A DNA stretch of 17,007 nucleotides from an uncultured Mucilaginibacter sp. (lineage in GTDB: Bacteria > Bacteroidota > Bacteroidia > Sphingobacteriales > Sphingobacteriaceae), in contig CAMLFI010000014.1 of assembly GCA_946479225.1 (NCBI GenBank), positions 1 to 17,007 on the forward strand, read 5' to 3'. The notes beneath the pieces are model-generated. The model saw nothing but the letters and a program-made list of their open reading frames with translations, did no database searches and was not told where the DNA came from. Below are positions 7,527-13,586 of this stretch, piece by piece; position 1 is the first letter of the stretch, and each line of letters starts with the position of its first letter. Position numbers and translations under genes: made by a program.

Positions 7527-7550
7527 CTAATTTTCATCAGCTTGCATTTG
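7517..7550. repeat. 9-bp inverted repeat between the secreted TonB gene and blaI
   Basis: CAAATGCAA (7517-7525) and TTGCATTTG (7542-7550) are perfect inverted copies separated by 16 nt. They lie between the stop of the 7566-8021 gene and the blaI promoter. There is no T-run after either side, so this is a weak terminator at best. It overlaps the distal blaI operator and -33 box, so it may instead be part of the control region. Confidence 0.4.
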
Positions 7551-7565
7551 CGTTACTTAACTCTA

Positions 7566-8021
7566 TTAATTTGTGGAGAAGTTTATAGGAACAGTGAACT
7601 TAGTGCGCACCACCTTACCATCCACTTGTCCCGGCGTCCATTTAGGCGATTTTGCCACTACCCTTATAGCTTCTGCTTTTAACGTTTCTGATGGGCTGCT
7701 AATAGTGTTAAAATGCGATAAACTGCCATCCAACTCAACTATAAAAGTAACAAAAACCTTCCCACCGATCTTCTTCTCCCTGTCTGCTGCAGGGTAGATT
7801 ATATTTTTGCCGAGGTAATCGATAAAAGCTGATGGTCCTCCCGGAAAACCCGGTATTACATCTACTATAGTATAAACGGTAGTATCATTGCCTGCCGAAT
7901 TGTAAGGTGTTATAAGCTTTCCATTGTTTTTTTTAAACAGGTCGGCATTCATCGCGCTGGCCGAGAATGACACGGCCGCGACTATTGCTGTTATTTTAAG
8001 TGTCTTTTTTAATACGCTCAT
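7566..8021 (-). CDS. Secreted single TonB C-terminal-domain protein (copy 1)
   Basis: A 151-residue protein with a Sec signal peptide (MSVLKKTLKITAIVAAVSFS, probable cleavage after ASA at residue 23). It is followed by a linker and one TonB C-terminal domain (about 49-149) with GFPGG, IIYP, GGKVFVTFIVELDGSL, SPKWTPG and VPINF. After cleavage nothing would anchor it to the inner membrane, and there is no proline-rich spanning region, so it is not a classical TonB. It should be a soluble periplasmic protein. It is the most divergent of the three free copies and its operator pair is also the most degenerate. Its last codons lie about 120 bp upstream of blaI, so some read-through into blaI-M56 is possible. 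Confidence 0.85.
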   Translation of the reverse strand: MSVLKKTLKITAIVAAVSFSASAMNADLFKKNNGKLITPYNSAGNDTTVYTIVDVIPGFPGGPSAFIDYLGKNIIYPAADREKKIGGKVFVTFIVELDGSLSHFNTISSPSETLKAEAIRVVAKSPKWTPGQVDGKVVRTKFTVPINFSTN

Positions 8022-8039
8022 GTTTATAATATTGGTATT

Positions 8040-8086
8040 ATTTAAGTTATCAGTTAGCTTTTAAATAAAAAGCTAATTCATTAGGT
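8040..8086 (-). promoter_or_regulatory. Degenerate operator pair upstream of TonB-domain copy 1
   Basis: AGCTAATTCATTAGGT (8071-8086) is a 7-2-7 dyad with one arm mismatch and matches the AACTAATTTATTAGTT-type consensus at 13 of 16 positions. A weaker relative (8040-8055), ending ATCAGTT, lies exactly 31 bp nearer the gene, the same spacing as at the two other TonB-domain genes. The promoter boxes are poor here (TAACTTAA for -7, no TTG). A hairpin, TTAGCTTTT paired with AAAAGCTAA, overlaps the region. Confidence 0.45.
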
Positions 8087-8123
8087 ATTTTAAATCAACA
8101 TGATAGTGATTTAGGCCGGGAGC

Positions 8124-8561
8124 TTAAGATTCTGTTATTGTAAAGTTAATAGGAACTACATATTCAGTCCGTACTTTTTTACCTCCCTGTATTCCCGGCT
8201 TCCATTTAGGTGACATTTTCATCACTCTTACCGCTTCAGCATTTAATGTTTCTGATGGGCCACGAACAGCGGTAACATCGGTTAATTTACCATCCGGCTC
8301 AACAACAAACTTAACAAACACTTTACCTTGTATGTTATTTTCCCTGTCTATTGCCGGGTATTTTACGTTCGTTTCTAAAAATTTCCAAAAAGCTTTCTTT
8401 CCGGCAGCAAATTCGGGCAAGTGTTGTACCGAAACATAAATGTTTCCATTTTTCGGTTTTTTTGCAACCGGAGCGTTTGGTTTTTGTTGTGCGCCCGCAG
8501 CGAAAGAAATTGCAATAACAAATAAGGCTGCAATTTTAAGGGTGTTTTTTAATGTTCTCAT
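8124..8561 (-). CDS. Secreted single TonB C-terminal-domain protein (copy 2)
   Basis: A 145-residue protein with a signal peptide (MRTLKNTLKIAALFVIAISF, cleavage probably after AGA at residue 24). A short Gln/Pro/Lys linker (QQKPNAP) leads into one TonB C-terminal domain (about 41-142) with NNIQGKVFVKFVVEPDG, TAVRGPSETLNAEAVRV, SPKWKPG and VPINFTI. The usual FPGG turn is changed to FAAG (51-54). It is clearly paralogous to copy 3, sharing MRxLKNT, AGAQQKPNAP and a near-identical upstream region. Its domain closely resembles the first TonB domain of the M56 protein. No membrane anchor remains after signal cleavage, so a free periplasmic role is inferred. Confidence 0.87.
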   Translation of the reverse strand: MRTLKNTLKIAALFVIAISFAAGAQQKPNAPVAKKPKNGNIYVSVQHLPEFAAGKKAFWKFLETNVKYPAIDRENNIQGKVFVKFVVEPDGKLTDVTAVRGPSETLNAEAVRVMKMSPKWKPGIQGGKKVRTEYVVPINFTITES

Positions 8562-8609
8562 GTCTATTTTTATTTGGCTTATATACTATAACGAATTTAT
8601 TAGTTTATT
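8541..8609 (-). repeat. 69-bp upstream module, copy A
   Basis: This stretch covers the first codons, the leader and the proximal operator of TonB-domain copy 2. It matches 9111-9179 at 68 of 69 positions; the only difference is T8555 versus C9125. The match is far tighter than the coding sequences beyond codon 7, which suggests a recent duplication or conversion, or strong selection on the leader. Confidence 0.9.
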
Positions 8610-8636
8610 ATTTAACATGCAACTAATTTTTTAGTT
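8590..8636 (-). promoter_or_regulatory. Promoter and operator pair of TonB-domain copy 2
   Basis: Two dyads 31 bp apart: AACGAATTTATTAGTT (8590-8605) and AACTAATTTTTTAGTT (8621-8636), the second with perfect 6-bp outer arms. On the minus strand the -33 TTG (8620-8622) sits at the edge of the distal dyad. The -7 box TAAATTCG (8592-8599) lies inside the proximal dyad, 20 nt away. Both promoter elements would be blocked by bound repressor. Confidence 0.65.
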
Positions 8637-8696
8637 ATTTTCAATCAATACGTTGTAAAGCAATATCAATGCAAAAATTAACATTAGTAAATTACG

Positions 8697-9131
8697 CTAA
8701 CTTCTTAAAGTAAAGTTAACCGGTACGGCATATTTAACACGTACCCTTTTGCCTCCTTGTGCGCCTGCTACCCATTTAGGCGAAAGTTTAATTATCCTAA
8801 CTGCTTCGGCTTTCAAAGTTGCTGATGGCCCGCGCACAGCGTTTACATCGGTCAACCTACCATCGGGCTCAACAACAAAAGAGACAATTACTTTACCCTG
8901 TATATTGTTATTTCTATCTACTACAGGGTATTTTATGTTTTTAGACAAGTAGGTTCCAAGGGCTTTTGTTCCCCCCGGAAAAGTGGGCGATTTTTCAACC
9001 ACAACAAATACTCTATCGGGGTCCTCAATTACCGGGGTCGGTGCATTTGGTTTTTGTTGTGCGCCGGCACTCAAAGCAAATGCGATAATAAACAATGCCG
9101 CTGTTGCGATGGTGTTTTTTAATGCTCTCAT
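8697..9131 (-). CDS. Secreted single TonB C-terminal-domain protein (copy 3)
   Basis: A 144-residue protein with a signal peptide (MRALKNTIATAALFIIAFAL, cleavage probably after AGA at residue 24). A short linker leads into a TonB C-terminal domain (about 41-142) with SPTFPGG, NNIQGKVIVSFVVEPDG, NAVRGPSATLKAEAVRI, SPKWVAG and VPVNFTL. It is the closest paralogue of copy 2 and shares its upstream module. The SPKWxPG motif has A for P. It reads away from the beta-CASP hydrolase gene, and its operator pair lies in the shared 131-bp gap. As with the other copies, nothing links it to the ExbB/ExbD motor, so its role is unknown. Confidence 0.87.
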   Translation of the reverse strand: MRALKNTIATAALFIIAFALSAGAQQKPNAPTPVIEDPDRVFVVVEKSPTFPGGTKALGTYLSKNIKYPVVDRNNNIQGKVIVSFVVEPDGRLTDVNAVRGPSATLKAEAVRIIKLSPKWVAGAQGGKRVRVKYAVPVNFTLRS

Positions 9132-9179
9132 GTCTATTTTTATTTGGCTTATATACTATAACGAATTTATTAGTTTATT
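9111..9179 (-). repeat. 69-bp upstream module, copy B
   Basis: Second copy of the module at 8541-8609, in the same orientation and offset by 570 bp. It differs at one base. It includes the start region, the leader and the proximal operator of TonB-domain copy 3. Confidence 0.9.
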
Positions 9180-9206
9180 GTTCGATATACAACTACTTTT
9201 TTAGTT
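9160..9206 (-). promoter_or_regulatory. Promoter and operator pair of TonB-domain copy 3
   Basis: AACGAATTTATTAGTT (9160-9175) and AACTACTTTTTTAGTT (9191-9206) are spaced by 31 bp. The minus-strand -33 TTG (9190-9192) and -7 box TAAATTCG (9162-9169) have a 20-nt spacer and lie on the two dyads. The distal dyad ends about 56 bp before the divergent beta-CASP gene start, so it could also affect that gene. Confidence 0.65.
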
Positions 9207-9262
9207 ATTTTTTTAATCAAACATTTAGCGTATGTTTCGGCTTATAAACCAAATTCTGTTTA

Positions 9263-10666
9263 ATGGAAATTACTTTTCACGGCGCTGCCCGTAACGTTAC
9301 AGGCAGCAAGCATTTAATACGGCTAAAAAATGGCACCACGATATTGCTTGATTGCGGGATGTTTCAGGGTTTAGGCGATGATACCGACGGGCTGAATGAG
9401 CATTTTGGCTTTAATCCGCATAAGGTTGATTACTTAATATTATCACACGCACATATTGATCATTGCGGTTTGATACCACGACTTGTTGCGGAAGGCTTCA
9501 CCGGCACCATATTTTGCACACCGGCTACCATGGATCTTGCCCGTATATTACTGATGGATTCGGCTAAAATACAAATGCAGGATGCCGAATACAGCAACAA
9601 AAAGCGCCTGCGCAAGGGCTTGCCTCTACTTGAGCCGCTATATAGCGATGACCAGGCAATGGAAGCATTGCGCCTATTTAAGATCGTTGATTACCACGAA
9701 CACTATGCCATAACGCCTGATATAAAATTCCATTTTAGCGATGCCGGGCACATATTGGGCAGCGCTGCCGTGCATTTGGCAATTACCGAAGATGGAAAAG
9801 AAACACATATAAGTTTTAGCGGTGATGTTGGGCGCTACGGCGACCTGCTTTTAAAAAGTCCGCAAAGGTTTCCGCAGGCTGATTACATCTTGCTGGAGTC
9901 TACCTATGGCGATTCCTTGCATAAAGATATAGGCCCAATTGAAGATGCCTTGCTGGAGACTATTAAGCAAACCTGCCTGGTTAAAAAGGGCAAAGTAATT
10001 ATCCCCGCGTTTAGCGTGGGCCGCACCCAGGAGCTTTTGTATGCTTTAAACGCGCTTGAACTGCGTGGCTTATTGCCCAATGTGCCTTATTATGTTGATA
10101 GCCCGCTATCAGAAAAAGCCACGCAGGTAATAAAAAGCCATCCCGAAGTTTATAATAGTGGCGTTAAAGAGGTAATGAAGGTTGATGCTGATCCCTTCGC
10201 ATTTAAGGGCTTAAGTTTTGTCCTCTCAACAGAGGCATCAATAGCGCTGAATAATAACCCCGAGCCTTGCGTTGTGATATCAGCATCGGGCATGGCCGAG
10301 GCGGGCAGGGTAAAGCACCATATAAAATATGCTATCAATAATGCTAAAAATACCATATTAATAGTAGGCTATTGCGAGCCTAACTCATTGGGCGGACGTT
10401 TGATGAGGGGCGAAAAAGTGGTTCATATTTTTGGAGATGAATATGATGTAAAAGCGGAAGTGGCAGAAATACGATCAATGAGCGCGCATGGCGATTATGA
10501 AGATCTGCTTCATTTTTTAAAATGCCAGGACCCGACCAAAGTGCGTAAAATATTTTTAGTGCATGGCGAATATGATGTACAACAACACTTTGCCGAAACA
10601 CTTAAAGAGAATGGCTTTGCCAATATAGAAATTCCGGCTCAGCATCAAAAAGTGATATTAGCGTAA
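9263..10666 (+). CDS. Beta-CASP metallo-beta-lactamase-fold hydrolase (RNA-processing type)
   Basis: A 467-residue cytosolic protein with the full set of metallo-beta-lactamase and beta-CASP motifs. SHAHIDHCG (61-69) gives the HxHxDH metal ligands; His163 in DAGHILGS and Asp188 in SGDVG are further ligands. ESTYGD (212-217) is beta-CASP motif A, SGMAEAGRVKHH (342-353) is motif B, and SAHGD (407-411) is motif C. IPAFSVGRTQE (247-257) and the C-terminal FLVHGE (431-436) are typical of the RNA-specificity (RMMBL) subgroup related to CPSF73 and YSH1. It probably acts as an RNA endo- or exonuclease, though bacterial substrates are poorly defined. The ATG start fits the family. A -7-like TATGTTTC lies at 9231-9238. 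Confidence 0.92.
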   Translation: MEITFHGAARNVTGSKHLIRLKNGTTILLDCGMFQGLGDDTDGLNEHFGFNPHKVDYLILSHAHIDHCGLIPRLVAEGFTGTIFCTPATMDLARILLMDSAKIQMQDAEYSNKKRLRKGLPLLEPLYSDDQAMEALRLFKIVDYHEHYAITPDIKFHFSDAGHILGSAAVHLAITEDGKETHISFSGDVGRYGDLLLKSPQRFPQADYILLESTYGDSLHKDIGPIEDALLETIKQTCLVKKGKVIIPAFSVGRTQELLYALNALELRGLLPNVPYYVDSPLSEKATQVIKSHPEVYNSGVKEVMKVDADPFAFKGLSFVLSTEASIALNNNPEPCVVISASGMAEAGRVKHHIKYAINNAKNTILIVGYCEPNSLGGRLMRGEKVVHIFGDEYDVKAEVAEIRSMSAHGDYEDLLHFLKCQDPTKVRKIFLVHGEYDVQQHFAETLKENGFANIEIPAQHQKVILA

Positions 10667-10700
10667 TATACTTACAACCCGGCTCTGATTACTACGATTC

Positions 10701-10724
10701 AGCGAATAGCTTAAGCTATTCGCT
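10701..10724. terminator. Perfect 24-bp palindrome at the end of two convergent genes, possible terminator
   Basis: AGCGAATAGCTT and its exact complement form an uninterrupted 12+12 palindrome. It covers the last two codons and stop of the FkbM gene and lies 35 bp after the stop of the beta-CASP gene. There is no T-run on either side, so it is not a canonical intrinsic terminator, but its position between converging genes fits a 3'-end hairpin. Confidence 0.45.
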
Positions 10725-11411
10725 CATAACAAACGACGCGTGTTTGAAAAAGCAGGTATTAACAGTTTTGGCATACAACTCATATCCATAACCAGACAGG
10801 AACGTGTTTATATCAGATTGCAGCATTTCTGTGTATGAAAAATCTGTTTCAACCAAAATAACCGAAGGCACATACTTTTTCCAGTCATTTGATTTAAGTA
10901 CCTGAAAGTCCAATCCTTCGGCATCAATAGTTAAAAAATCTATTTGCTTACCGGTTGGCAGGTGCTTATCCAGTATCTCTGATAAGCGCTGGGTTTTAAG
11001 GTCTATTACCCGCTCAATATTATATTGCGGCTGTGCACTCCTCAGCTCCGCTATTTCTTTAGAAAACGTATTAAGGGCATGCTCATTAAACACATAAAAC
11101 TGCAAGGTTTCGCTTTTGTCAGAAACCGGAATTTCTAAATTAATGTCTAAAGGGCGTTCCTTGTTAAACAAGGCCATGCTGCCGGGTAGCGCGTCAATGT
11201 TAATACCCCGCCATCCCTTTTGGTAAAACTTATAGGTATTTGAGTAACGAATGGGATGTAAAGCTCCTACATCAACAAAAAAACCGTTTGGCGTGTGGTC
11301 AAAAATACGGCCCAGTACCATGTCCTCTCCCAGTTGCGAATATGATATGTTCATATATTTTCCCGGATCTTTATAACCCAATAGTTTTCTTAACGTGCGG
11401 CGTAATCCCAT
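10716..11411 (-). CDS. FkbM family SAM-dependent methyltransferase
   Basis: A 231-residue soluble protein. The SAM-binding motif is GFFVDVGALHP (43-53), followed by SNTYKFYQKGWRGINIDALP, which carries the acidic residue after strand 2. The family-typical DFLTIDAEGLDFQVLKS (158-174) is intact. FkbM-type enzymes usually O-methylate sugars or polyketides, and in this phylum they often occur in polysaccharide loci. The acceptor cannot be told from sequence. It is a single gene between the beta-CASP hydrolase and the divergent gtrA-like gene. Confidence 0.88.
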   Translation of the reverse strand: MGLRRTLRKLLGYKDPGKYMNISYSQLGEDMVLGRIFDHTPNGFFVDVGALHPIRYSNTYKFYQKGWRGINIDALPGSMALFNKERPLDINLEIPVSDKSETLQFYVFNEHALNTFSKEIAELRSAQPQYNIERVIDLKTQRLSEILDKHLPTGKQIDFLTIDAEGLDFQVLKSNDWKKYVPSVILVETDFSYTEMLQSDINTFLSGYGYELYAKTVNTCFFKHASFVMSE

Positions 11412-11549
11412 TGATATCTATACTTGTTAATGGCGCAAATATAAAATAAAAGGCCGCTTCCGCCTCAAATTAAGCTTTATATGTACGAAACAAAATCAGT
11501 TGAGGATAGTGGCAGAAAAGCTTAGCTTTACCCCACCAAACTTTATAAT

Positions 11550-12047
11550 TTGTTACGGAAAAGCATTTTCAATTTCATTGATTTTTTTTACGGTCCGTTT
11601 AAAAAATGGATCCCACTGCATACATTCCGCTATGCAGCCTGCGGTGGCGGAAACACGGCGTTTGATATTATTCTGTTTTCCGTTTGTTATAATTTCATTT
11701 TCAAAAAGCAAGATTTTCACCTTGGCGATTTTACTTTAAGCCCTTACATAGCTTCGCTGCTTTTATCGTTCAGTATTTCCTTTTGTACCGGATTTTATTT
11801 GAACAGGTACATAGTTTTTAAGGAATCGGGATTACGGAGAAGTGTGCAATTGTATAGGTTTATAGCGGTAAACATACTCTGTATTGCCCTGAACGCGCTC
11901 TTTATAAAGATTTTTGTAGAGTACCTTTACCTTTATCCCACCCTGGCCAAGGTAATAGCCACGGTTATTATTGCCGTTATAAGTTATATGGTGCAAACTC
12001 ACTTTTTCTTTAAAATAAAAGAAGACATTATACATAATGAAAGCTGA
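11550..12047 (+). CDS. GtrA family membrane protein
   Basis: A 165-residue protein with four membrane segments (about 26-50, 65-84, 102-126 and 131-152), matching the GtrA fold. The first helix begins with TFRYAACGGGNTAFDI, a version of the family FxxxGxxxT motif, and the second ends with FYLNRYIVF. GtrA proteins are thought to help move lipid-linked sugars across the inner membrane. The start is TTG at 11550. An ATG in the same frame at 11481 is cut off by a TAG at 11523-11525, so no longer product is possible without read-through. A weak hairpin pairing 12041-12049 with 12073-12081 overlaps the stop codon. The neighbouring FkbM enzyme suggests a role in surface glycans, but only by proximity. 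Confidence 0.82.
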   Translation: MLRKSIFNFIDFFYGPFKKWIPLHTFRYAACGGGNTAFDIILFSVCYNFIFKKQDFHLGDFTLSPYIASLLLSFSISFCTGFYLNRYIVFKESGLRRSVQLYRFIAVNILCIALNALFIKIFVEYLYLYPTLAKVIATVIIAVISYMVQTHFFFKIKEDIIHNES

Positions 12048-12085
12048 CCAAGCGTAACCCTTTTTTAGGAAGGGTCAGTTTAAAA

Positions 12086-12329
12086 GGTGTTCCAAACCGG
12101 TTGATTTGCTGTTCCAAAGTGTTCCAAATTGAAGTGAAAATCTAAAAACAGTACAAGATGCTTATTATCAAATAATTGAAGGCGTTTTACAGCTAACTTT
12201 ACTGACTTATAAGTAGTTTCAAAGTGTTCCAAAGTGTTTCACATTCAACTGAAAATATGTTGATATACAGTTGTTTAACTCCGTCAACGAAAAAATTAAT
12301 TTTTAAGGCTTTATATTTTTTGGAACACC
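12086..12329. repeat. Cluster of GTGTTCCAAA 10-bp repeats with an inverted end copy
   Basis: In this non-coding stretch GTGTTCCAAA occurs exactly at 12087-12096, 12119-12128 and 12224-12233. A one-mismatch copy (CTGTTCCAAA) is at 12109-12118, and looser copies are at 12214-12223 (TAGTTTCAAA) and 12234-12243 (GTGTTTCACA). An exact inverted copy is at 12319-12328; with one flanking base it gives 11-bp inverted ends, GGTGTTCCAAA. Copies at 12109-12128 and 12214-12243 are head-to-tail with a 10-bp period, which puts them on one face of the helix. I see no ORF of note in the 348-bp gap 12048-12395. Possible roles are a protein-binding array, control of the gene at 12396, or the scar of a mobile element. 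Confidence 0.75.
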
Positions 12330-12395
12330 GCGCATCACCCTTATTAAGCCATTATCAGTTACAAATAAAATTGTAGTTTTACCTAAACCATAATT

Positions 12396-13499
12396 ATGAT
12401 TGCAACCACCAAACCCCGCCTGCTTTCGCTCGATGTTTTTCGGGGTGCAACGGTTGCTGCCATGATATTGGTTAATAACCCCGGCGACTGGGGGCATATT
12501 TACGCCCCGCTTGAACACTCTGCCTGGAACGGTTGCACCCCTACCGACCTTATATTTCCTTTCTTCCTGTTTATAGTAGGTGTATCCATAGTTTACGCTA
12601 TGGAAAGCAAGGCCGAAGTAAAGGCCAACCACTCAAAAATTTTATGGAGCGCCTTCAGGCGCATGCTGATCTTGATCGTCATCAGCCTGATAACGCAACT
12701 GCTTTTTCATCCGGGTTTTGCTCATTTGCGTTTTCCCGGGGTACTGCAGCGCATTGGCGTTGTGTATTTTATCAGCACCCTTATTTACCTTAAAACCACA
12801 CAAAAAACCCGCGATGTACTGTTCGCTACATTGCTTGTTGGGTATTACATTTTAATGGTGTTTGTACCTGTACCCGATACCGGCAAAGCAAGCCTTGACC
12901 CTGAGACCAATATGGGCGCCTGGGTTGACCGCATGGTGTTCTCATCCAATCATTTATGGTCTGAATCAAAAACCTGGGACCCCGAAGGTTTATTGGGCAC
13001 ACTGCCCGCCATTGCAACCTGTTTGTTTGGCATAAGAGTTGGCACCTGGCTAAAACGCAAGAACCGCGATGACGCCGTTAAAGTAAGCTGGTTGTTTATA
13101 TATGGCTTTACGGCAATAGTTGCCGGCTTGCTTTGGGGATTATTCTTCCCCCTCAATAAAGCCCTGTGGACAAGCTCGTTGGTTTTGTACACCGGTGGCT
13201 GGGCAACGGTAGCACTGGCCCTCTGCTACTGGTTAATTGATGTGCAGGGCCATAAAAAAGCCGCCATGTTTTTTGTACCCTTGGGTGTAAACGCCATAAC
13301 GGCCTATGTGCTTTCTAACTATATTCCGCACTACATTACCAATAAAATACGTGTCGGGGGCAAAAACCTTTACCAATGGGTTTTTGAACCATATTTTTTA
13401 TCTTATGTAGCATCTGCCCTTAGCGGTTTACTGCTGGTTTTTATAATTTGGGGGTTGATGCGTATATTGTATAAGCGAAATATAGTTATTAAGGTATAG
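12396..13499 (+). CDS. Heparan-alpha-glucosaminide N-acetyltransferase-like membrane protein (NagX/DUF5009 type)
   Basis: A 367-residue integral membrane protein with about ten hydrophobic segments. The N-terminus RLLSLDVFRGATVAAMILVN and the following HSAWNGCTPTDLIFPFFLFI (41-60) are the signature of the HGSNAT/NagX group. His41 aligns with the histidine proposed to carry the acetyl group in human HGSNAT. FRG, PGVLQRIG and the late VPLGVNAITAYVLS segment also fit. In bacteria, members are linked to uptake or transmembrane acetylation of amino sugars, but the substrate here is unknown. The ATG start gives a natural N-terminus. It lies just after the 10-bp repeat cluster, whose inverted copy ends 67 bp before the start. 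Confidence 0.85.
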   Translation: MIATTKPRLLSLDVFRGATVAAMILVNNPGDWGHIYAPLEHSAWNGCTPTDLIFPFFLFIVGVSIVYAMESKAEVKANHSKILWSAFRRMLILIVISLITQLLFHPGFAHLRFPGVLQRIGVVYFISTLIYLKTTQKTRDVLFATLLVGYYILMVFVPVPDTGKASLDPETNMGAWVDRMVFSSNHLWSESKTWDPEGLLGTLPAIATCLFGIRVGTWLKRKNRDDAVKVSWLFIYGFTAIVAGLLWGLFFPLNKALWTSSLVLYTGGWATVALALCYWLIDVQGHKKAAMFFVPLGVNAITAYVLSNYIPHYITNKIRVGGKNLYQWVFEPYFLSYVASALSGLLLVFIIWGLMRILYKRNIVIKV

Positions 13500-13586
13500 C
13501 GGATTCACAAAAAACACGTCAAAAAATAATTTTTACCTAACCCTTTCGTTTTTGCATCTTTAGCCCTAATTATTTTAAACTTTAAT

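Noticed and set aside
9263..10666. The MBL-fold exonuclease partner of the ligase-associated helicase
   Set aside because: The protein is longer than that exonuclease family and has the RNA-type beta-CASP motifs; it also lies 6 kb from the helicase with unrelated genes between.
11500..11739. A TTG-started plus-strand frame overlapping the gtrA-like gene
   Set aside because: It is in another frame and matches no family, whereas the 11550-12047 frame gives a clear GtrA protein.
12086..12329. A CRISPR array
   Set aside because: The repeats are only 10 bp, partly back to back with no spacers, irregularly spaced and with one inverted copy; no cas genes are present.
12086..12329. A miniature transposable element bounded by GGTGTTCCAAA inverted ends
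   Set aside because: No target-site duplication flanks the ends and the terminal match is only 11 bp; kept as one possible explanation but not called.
12303..12632. A 109-codon minus-strand frame over the repeat region and the NagX-like gene start
   Set aside because: Most of it is antisense to the conserved N-terminus of the NagX-like protein and it has no recognisable domain.
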